A stretch of DNA of 64,000 bases from Hominenteromicrobium mulieris (GTDB lineage: Bacteria > Bacillota > Clostridia > Oscillospirales > Acutalibacteraceae). The notes beneath the pieces were generated by a model. That model was not told the origin of the DNA. It was given only the letters and a program-made list of their open reading frames with translations, and searched no databases. Both the position numbers and the translations under genes were made by a program. How positions within the stretch are numbered: position 1 is the first letter of the stretch; every line of letters begins with the position of its first letter. Location: the NCBI GenBank assembly GCA_021029595.1, contig JAJJOY010000004.1, positions 185,543-249,542 of the forward strand, in the 5' to 3' direction. Of the stretch, positions 59,059 through 64,000 are shown one piece after another.

Positions 59059-59946
59059 TTACTTTAACGGGCGGCCGACGGGCTCTAATGTAATGCGCCC
59101 GAGCTTGCCGCCGCGGTATTCGTCCAACACGTTCACGGCTGCGCGCTCGGTATCGATTTCGCCGCCGGAAATGAGCATACCGCGCTTTCTGCCGATGCGC
59201 TCCAGAATTTCGTGGCCCTTAAGTTCTTCTTCGGGACGAATATCCGTTTTATAACGCGTGTTGACGGCTTCGGGATATAAGTCCTGCAAAAGCTCCAACA
59301 GGCGGTAAGAAAGTCCCTCAATGTCGAGAATTTCGTCGCGCACGGCACCGGTGAACGCCAAATGTTCGCCGACGACCGGATCTTCAAACTTCGGCCACAG
59401 CACGCCCGGGGTATCGAGCAGCTCGAGACCCTTGCCAATCGCGAACCACTGGTTGCGGCGCGTCACGCCCGGTTTATCCTGCACGGCAGCTTTGCCTGCG
59501 TTGCCGCCCTTACAAAGGCGGTTGATGAGCGACGATTTGCCGACATTCGGCACACCGACGACCATGATGCGGATGGGTCTGCCCACCATGCCCTTGCGTT
59601 CCCACGCAGCAATTTGCTCACGCAGGATGTTTTTGATCTCCGGCAGCAAGCGGTTTAGGCCCTTGCCGGTCTTGCAGTCGATCGGGATGGCGACAGTTTT
59701 ATGCTGTTTAAAATAATCCATCCACTCCGCCGTGCGGGCGGGATCTGCCATATCGAATTTATTCAGCAGCACGATTTTGGGCTTATTGCCGATGATGCTT
59801 TTCAGCACCGGGTTGCGGCTGCTGACGGGGATGCGGGCATCGATAAGCTCCGCGACAATATCCACAAGCTTTAGACTGCTTTGGATGGCGCGGCGCGTTT
59901 TCGCCATGTGACCCGGAAACCACTGTACCGATTGTACTTCACTCAT
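59059..59946 (-). CDS. rbgA: Ribosome-biogenesis GTPase RbgA (YlqF)
   Basis: 295 aa. Circularly permuted G motifs: G4 LNKFDM (about 60) before G1 GVPNVGKSSLINRL (about 131) and G3 LDTPGVLWP (about 176). The WFPGHMAK start is typical. Acts in 50S assembly. Confidence 0.95.
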   Translation of the reverse strand: MSEVQSVQWFPGHMAKTRRAIQSSLKLVDIVAELIDARIPVSSRNPVLKSIIGNKPKIVLLNKFDMADPARTAEWMDYFKQHKTVAIPIDCKTGKGLNRLLPEIKNILREQIAAWERKGMVGRPIRIMVVGVPNVGKSSLINRLCKGGNAGKAAVQDKPGVTRRNQWFAIGKGLELLDTPGVLWPKFEDPVVGEHLAFTGAVRDEILDIEGLSYRLLELLQDLYPEAVNTRYKTDIRPEEELKGHEILERIGRKRGMLISGGEIDTERAAVNVLDEYRGGKLGRITLEPVGRPLK

Positions 59947-59975
59947 ACTGTATCCTCTCTGGGTATCTTGTTTTC

Positions 59976-60554
59976 TTAGTTGTTCTCATTCGTTTTCACA
60001 AAACCGAAGCGATCGAACGGGTAAAGCGTGAACACGGCTTCTCCCATGATATGGCGCGTGTCGATCATGCCGATCTCCGCATAACGGCTGTCCCTTGATA
60101 CGGTGCGGTTATCGCCCAAAACGAACACGCAGCCCTTCGGCACGGTCTGCGGGAACACGAGCGCTTCATACCCGTCATACGGATGGAACGTGATGCCGTT
60201 TTCAATGCCGAACTGCGTTTCGTTCAGCGCTTCGCCATCGATATACACGGTGCCGGTGTCGTAATCGATATTGACCGTCTGCCCCTCCGTTGCGATGACG
60301 CGCTTGATGATGGGTTCCTCCAAAACGTTCGTGACAACGACCACGGTGCCCTGCTCTATGTCGTGCCCGAGGTTCGTGACAACGACCTTTTCGCCCTCTA
60401 CAAAATTCGGCAGCATCGACTTGCCCGTGACGGTAACAACACGGAACAGGAACGTGAACACAAGGATGACGGCCACAAGCGCAAAGACAATCTCCTCCAG
60501 CCACTCATACATGGAGCGGACGCCTTTAGACGCGGTTTTGATGTTTTTTTCCAT
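59976..60554 (-). CDS. lepB: Signal peptidase I
   Basis: 192 aa. One membrane helix (EEIVFALVAVILVFTFLFRVV), Ser nucleophile in GKSMLPNF (about 50), general-base Lys in IIKRVIATEG (about 89), and GCVFVLGDNRTVSRDSR. Cleaves signal peptides at the outer face of the membrane. Confidence 0.95.
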   Translation of the reverse strand: MEKNIKTASKGVRSMYEWLEEIVFALVAVILVFTFLFRVVTVTGKSMLPNFVEGEKVVVTNLGHDIEQGTVVVVTNVLEEPIIKRVIATEGQTVNIDYDTGTVYIDGEALNETQFGIENGITFHPYDGYEALVFPQTVPKGCVFVLGDNRTVSRDSRYAEIGMIDTRHIMGEAVFTLYPFDRFGFVKTNENN

Positions 60555-60603
60555 GCAGCTTTCACCAATTTCTGTTTTTACAGTGTATTATTTCTATATA
60601 AAG

Positions 60604-60633
60604 TAAAAAAGGGACAAAGCATTGCCCCTTTTA
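60604..60633 (-). terminator. Terminator of rplS
   Basis: GTAAAAGGGGCAATG...TGTCCCTTTTTTAC hairpin with a T6 tract reading leftward. Confidence 0.85.
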
Positions 60634-60651
60634 CTCCGTTTGCTATTCGAT

Positions 60652-60996
60652 TTAGCGAACCTGGCTCTTGACCTTAGCAGCCTTACCGACGCGGTCACGC
60701 AGATAGTAGAGCTTTGCACGGCGAACACGGCCCTTACGGACAACGACAATGTTCTTCACGTTCGGGGAATGCAGCGGGAATACACGCTCCACGCCTACGC
60801 CGTAGGAAACACGGCGAACCGTGAAGGTCTCGCCTACACCGGAACCCTTGCGGGCAATAACTGTGCCTTCGAACTGCTGAATTCTTTCACGCTCACCCTC
60901 GCGGATGTTTACGTCGATACGGATGGTATCGCCAACGTTGAACTCAGGTGCCTGCTCCTTAACGGAATCGGCAGCAATAAGCTTTAATGCGTCCAT
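60652..60996 (-). CDS. rplS: Ribosomal protein L19
   Basis: 114 aa from ATG 60,996 with AGGAGGA upstream; the longer frame to 61,116 runs through the leader and is rejected. [33 protein letters not shown] and [15 protein letters not shown]...[15 protein letters not shown] are standard. Confidence 0.97.
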   Translation of the reverse strand: MDALKLIAADSVKEQAPEFNVGDTIRIDVNIREGERERIQQFEGTVIARKGSGVGETFTVRRVSYGVGVERVFPLHSPNVKNIVVVRKGRVRRAKLYYLRDRVGKAAKVKSQVR

Positions 60997-61130
60997 TTGA
61001 TCTTCCTCCTGATAATTTTTCAGACATTCATGCGGTACGCGCCGCAGAGGACTGTCCGCTTCAATGACGCGGTTTGCACCGTGCATTGATCCCCATTGGC
61101 AGCGTTTGAGGGCCAACGGATTTCAAATGC
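60997..61130 (-). promoter_or_regulatory. Candidate L19 leader RNA
   Basis: About 130-base leader with stems TGCGG-CGCGTA-CCGCA and CCGC...GCGG upstream of rplS. Firmicutes often control rplS by an L19-binding leader; assignment here is by position and folding only. Confidence 0.5.
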
Positions 61131-61255
61131 TTAAATAGTTTATCACAACATGCGGAAAAAAGCAAGTGTTTTTTAACGGAAACCCGCACAAAGATCGCGA
61201 AAAAATGCAGATAAACTGCGCATTACGCGAAAAACAGACGTGATTTTCCGCCGTT

Positions 61256-61909
61256 TTACTTAAATTCGCGGAACGCGCTGTCGAAAAGCCGCGTGCGCTC
61301 CACGCGGACAAGCAACTCGCGGTTCAGTACGCGCTCTGCGGCGTCCACAAAGAGCGTCGGGTTAATACCGCCCTGGTTGCCCGCGGGCAGGCGCACCGTC
61401 ATTTCAAGGCAGTTTGGTTTTTCTTCAAACGTCATGTCTTCAAAGTACGGCTTGATATCGACGATCTTTTCGCCCTTTTTGGAGTGCTTCTTTACCGTAA
61501 GCTCCGGCTCGGTAAGCACGCGCTGCATCTCGCTTTTTTCAAACGCCGGGTCTTCGCACTCCAGACGCAGGATGTACTCGGCGTTTGCGACATCGTTGCC
61601 CTTCATTTCGGGTTCCGTCACCGCCCACACGCGGATATCGTGCGGCAGACCGGCGTTCAATTTTTCGATGAGCTCCGGATACGGCATGTCCTCGATGAGG
61701 CGAATGTCCATCGATTCGTGACGGCCTTCAAAGCCGAGCGAAAGCGGGGCCGCGAACGTCAAGAACACGTGCGGGTTAAAGCCCTCCGTGTACCACAGCG
61801 GCAGCTTTGCTTTGTGGAACGCGCGGGACATGCAACGGTTTAAATCAAGGTGCGAAATGTACCGTGCCGTGCCGGTTTTGGAAAACCAGACTCTAACATC
61901 TTTTCTCAA
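61256..61909 (-). CDS. TIGR03936/DUF2344 radical-SAM-associated protein
   Basis: 217 aa from TTG 61,909, chosen because AAAGGAGG lies eight bases upstream and the family begins VRVWFSKTGTARYISHLDLNR. Contains YTEGFNPHVFLTFAAPLSLGFEG. It overlaps by 17 bases the radical-SAM gene that always accompanies it. Probably part of an RNA-modification pair; exact reaction unknown. Confidence 0.88.
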   Translation of the reverse strand: MRKDVRVWFSKTGTARYISHLDLNRCMSRAFHKAKLPLWYTEGFNPHVFLTFAAPLSLGFEGRHESMDIRLIEDMPYPELIEKLNAGLPHDIRVWAVTEPEMKGNDVANAEYILRLECEDPAFEKSEMQRVLTEPELTVKKHSKKGEKIVDIKPYFEDMTFEEKPNCLEMTVRLPAGNQGGINPTLFVDAAERVLNRELLVRVERTRLFDSAFREFK

Positions 61910-63740
61910 CGCAAAGACCTCCTTTAAAGCAGGCTGCACCGCAGGCAGAGCATTTTTCGCGGCAGTTCGGCGTCGTCTCAGACGCATAGGCGCGCTTACA
62001 TTCCTCGATGAGAAATTCCTTTTTAATGCCGTAATCGAGGTGATCCCACGGGAAGACCTCATCAAAGCTGCGCTGGCGGTTTGCGTAGAACGCGGGGTCT
62101 ATGCCGAGATCTTTAAAGACCTGCATCCACGCGTCAAAATCGAAGCAGTCCGCCCAGCCGTCAAAGCGCATGCCGCGCTTATGGGCCTCCAGAATAACGG
62201 CATTCAGTTTGCGGTCACCGCGCGCGAACACGGCTTCGAGAAAACTTGTCTCCGCGCCGTGGTAGTTGACTGTAAGCTTACGGGAGAATGTGGACTCGCG
62301 CAGGAGCTTCTGCTTTCTCTCGAGCATTTCGATGGTATCCTGCCCGAACCACTGGAACGGCGTGAACGGCTTCGGCACGAATGCCGCGGCGCTGACCGTA
62401 ACAGCGACCTTTTTTCCCTTCTGACGGTTTTCTGTCTCGTAGTACCAATCGATAACCTTCTGACCGAGGCCCGGAATGCCCACGACGTCTTCATCGGTCT
62501 CGGTCGGCAGGCCGATCATGAAATAGAGCTTCACCTTCGACCAACCGTTGTTGAACGCGATCTGCACGGTGCGTTTGAGTTCTTCTTCCGTGACGTTTTT
62601 GTTGATGACGTCACGCATGCGCTGCGTGCCGGCTTCCGGCGCGAACGTCAGACCGCTTTTGCGCACGGACGCAATTTTATCGATGAGCTCCGTGGAGAAG
62701 TTATCGACGCGCAGGGACGGCAGAGAAACGCTGACGCGCTCGTCCTCCGACCACGTGTGCAGCGTGTCGAGCAGCTCGAAAAGTCGGCTGTAATCACTGG
62801 TGCTGAGCGAGGAAAGAGAGATTTCATCGTAGCCGGTCGTTTCACACAACCGCTTTGCCTGCCGGTTGATGGTCTCCACACTCTTTTCGCGGAACGGGCG
62901 ATAGAGGAAGCCTGCCTGGCAGAAGCGGCAGCCGCGAATGCACCCGCGCAGCACTTCAACGACGGCGCGGTCGTGCACGATGTCGAGAAACGGCACAACG
63001 AAATTTTCCGGGAAATACATGTTGTCCACATCGTTGCAGACGCGCTTGCGGATGGTCTTCGGCACGCCGGCGTGCGGGATATAGGCTTTCACGGTGCCGT
63101 CTTCGTTGTATTCCACATCGTAAAGCGACGGCACGTACACGCCTTCAATCTGCGCCGCTTCCATTAAGAATTCCTGCTTCGTTTTGCCCTCTTTGCGGCA
63201 CTTGCGGAACAGCTCGATGACCTCCAAATCCACCTCTTCGCCATCACCGAGGAACAGAATATCAAAGAAATCCGCGATGGGCTCCGGGTTGCAGGCGCAC
63301 GGGCCGCCGCCGACCACGATGTTTTTGAGTTCCGTGCGGTCGCGGCTCAAAAGCGGCACGCCGGAAAGCTTTAACATATTGAGGATGTTTGTGAAGCTCA
63401 GCTCATATTGCAGCGTAAAGCCGATGAAATCGAACGCGCTGACGGGGTCGCCGCTCTCTAAGCCGTAGAGCGGAATGTCGTTTTCGATCATCGCCTGCTC
63501 CATGTCGATCCACGGCGCAAACACGCGCTCGCACCAAATGTAATCGACGTTATTGAAGATCGAATACAGAATCTTGATGCCAAGGTGTGACATGCCGATC
63601 TCATACGTATCGGGAAAGCAGAACGCAAAGCGTACGTCCACGTCCTCTTTATTTTTAATGACCGAATTCAGCTCGCCGCCGACGTAACGTCCCGGCTTCT
63701 GCACCTTCGGCAGGATCTTGTCCAGTTTTTTATTCAGCAT
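61893..63740 (-). CDS. TIGR03960-family radical SAM protein
   Basis: 615 aa. N-terminal B12-binding-like part (VRFAFCFPDTYEIGMSHLG; GGGPCACNPEPIADFFD), radical-SAM Cys triad GCIRGCRFCQAG (about 254-265), a catalytic core, and a Cys-rich tail (REKCSACGAACFKGG). Paired with the DUF2344 gene downstream. Function unproven. Confidence 0.92.
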   Translation of the reverse strand: MLNKKLDKILPKVQKPGRYVGGELNSVIKNKEDVDVRFAFCFPDTYEIGMSHLGIKILYSIFNNVDYIWCERVFAPWIDMEQAMIENDIPLYGLESGDPVSAFDFIGFTLQYELSFTNILNMLKLSGVPLLSRDRTELKNIVVGGGPCACNPEPIADFFDILFLGDGEEVDLEVIELFRKCRKEGKTKQEFLMEAAQIEGVYVPSLYDVEYNEDGTVKAYIPHAGVPKTIRKRVCNDVDNMYFPENFVVPFLDIVHDRAVVEVLRGCIRGCRFCQAGFLYRPFREKSVETINRQAKRLCETTGYDEISLSSLSTSDYSRLFELLDTLHTWSEDERVSVSLPSLRVDNFSTELIDKIASVRKSGLTFAPEAGTQRMRDVINKNVTEEELKRTVQIAFNNGWSKVKLYFMIGLPTETDEDVVGIPGLGQKVIDWYYETENRQKGKKVAVTVSAAAFVPKPFTPFQWFGQDTIEMLERKQKLLRESTFSRKLTVNYHGAETSFLEAVFARGDRKLNAVILEAHKRGMRFDGWADCFDFDAWMQVFKDLGIDPAFYANRQRSFDEVFPWDHLDYGIKKEFLIEECKRAYASETTPNCREKCSACGAACFKGGLCVEKRC

Positions 63741-63793
63741 AAAATTACCTTTCGTTTTGACCTTTGCATAACTTATCTATTTTATTATAACCG

Positions 63794-63832
63794 AACAGCG
63801 GGGGAATTTCAACACATGTTCCCCCGCTGTTT
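63794..63832. terminator. Bidirectional hairpin before the insertion sequence
   Basis: AACAGCGGGGGAA/TTCCCCCGCTGTT stem with a T tract. Confidence 0.8.
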
Positions 63833-63842
63833 CAGAATTAAG

Positions 63843-64000
63843 TGTAGGACTACAATACATCTTGGACAATTGAATAAAAAGGGTATGAGGAATAGGGCCT
63901 CATGTGTTAAAGTTAAGCTACCACACCAAACTTTCCGAAAGGAGACCATATTCCTCATGAGTAAGAGTATAACACAGGACATGGCCTACAGACAATCCCT
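63843..64000. mobile_element. Left end of an insertion sequence
   Basis: Starts about TGTAGGACTACAATACATCT, a TG-starting end, and contains an ATGAGG/CCTCAT hairpin before the transposase start. The far end is outside the window. Confidence 0.6.
63957..64000 (+). CDS. Transposase, 3' end outside the window
   Basis: Only MSKSITQDMAYRQS is visible, after GAAAGGAG. The start resembles HTH-plus-integrase transposases of the IS3/IS481 type in Clostridia, in which an HTH domain follows. Too short for firm assignment. Confidence 0.55.
   Translation, partial: MSKSITQDMAYRQS

Overview
The window is from a Firmicute of class Clostridia, most likely a gut member of the Oscillospiraceae/Ruminococcaceae/Butyricicoccaceae group. 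The basis is gene content (meso-DAP dehydrogenase plus LysA, adjacent TIGR03936/TIGR03960 radical-SAM genes, a lon-engB-clpX-clpP-tig block, RbgA-RNase HII-YraN) and moderately GC-rich chromosomal flanks. The exact genus is not determined.

Layout. (1) 1-4,900 is chromosome: a truncated Nudix gene, pduL, a family-4 uracil-DNA glycosylase, ddh, the collapsed remnant of a GH2 beta-mannosidase, and two unrecognised small proteins. (2) 4,910-44,502 is a 39.2-kb integrative and conjugative element (ICE) inserted in the tRNA-Val gene at the head of a Val-Asp-Phe-Gly-Cys tRNA array. The two ends carry a 414-bp direct repeat of the array, and the left tRNA-Val is cut in the anticodon stem. (3) 44,600-63,740 is chromosome read almost wholly leftward: hslO, a methyltransferase, yerC, lysA, engB, lon, clpX, clpP, tig, a phosphoesterase, thrC, an M19 dipeptidase, yraN, rnhB, rbgA, lepB, rplS and two radical-SAM-related genes. 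(4) From about 63,843 an insertion sequence begins and runs off the window.

The ICE from left to right. It starts with a RelB antitoxin and a broken YafQ toxin. Next come plasmid-style maintenance genes: ParA, ParB, a SpoVG-like protein, and a RepA_N initiator with internal iteron-like repeats. Two accessory modules follow, a Phd/ParE toxin-antitoxin pair and a DUF3990/helical protein/NADAR cassette that suggests ADP-ribosylation chemistry. Then come an ArdC-like antirestriction protein, a two-domain NlpC-M23 cell-wall hydrolase, a candidate oriT with a ribbon-helix-helix protein, a HipA-like kinase, a lipoprotein, a type I holin-like toxin locus and a giant LytM-thioester-VaFE adhesin. Two variant membrane-protein cassettes share one leader sequence. 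The conjugation genes are DUF3852, VirB6-like, PrgI, VirB4, a relaxase with Sel1 repeats, a triple-HTH protein, a TOPRIM primase-like protein and a VirD4-like coupling protein. The right end carries coiled-coil membrane proteins, an orphan RelB, a helix-turn-helix protein, a type III ToxIN system, a tyrosine integrase and about 600 bp of highly structured non-coding DNA.

The most striking signal is a 26-bp palindrome (core CCGGAAGTACTTCCGG or GCGGAAGTACTTCCGC, flanked by A and T tracts). It occurs 13 times, only inside the ICE. Nine copies sit at gene or operon 3' ends, one lies upstream of the integrase, and three lie inside genes. The three intragenic copies and the one forming the tail of SpoVG are all read in the same frame, giving a GSTSGF-type linker. 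It looks like a bidirectional terminator and could also be a dispersed operator or centromere site for the ICE's own ParB.
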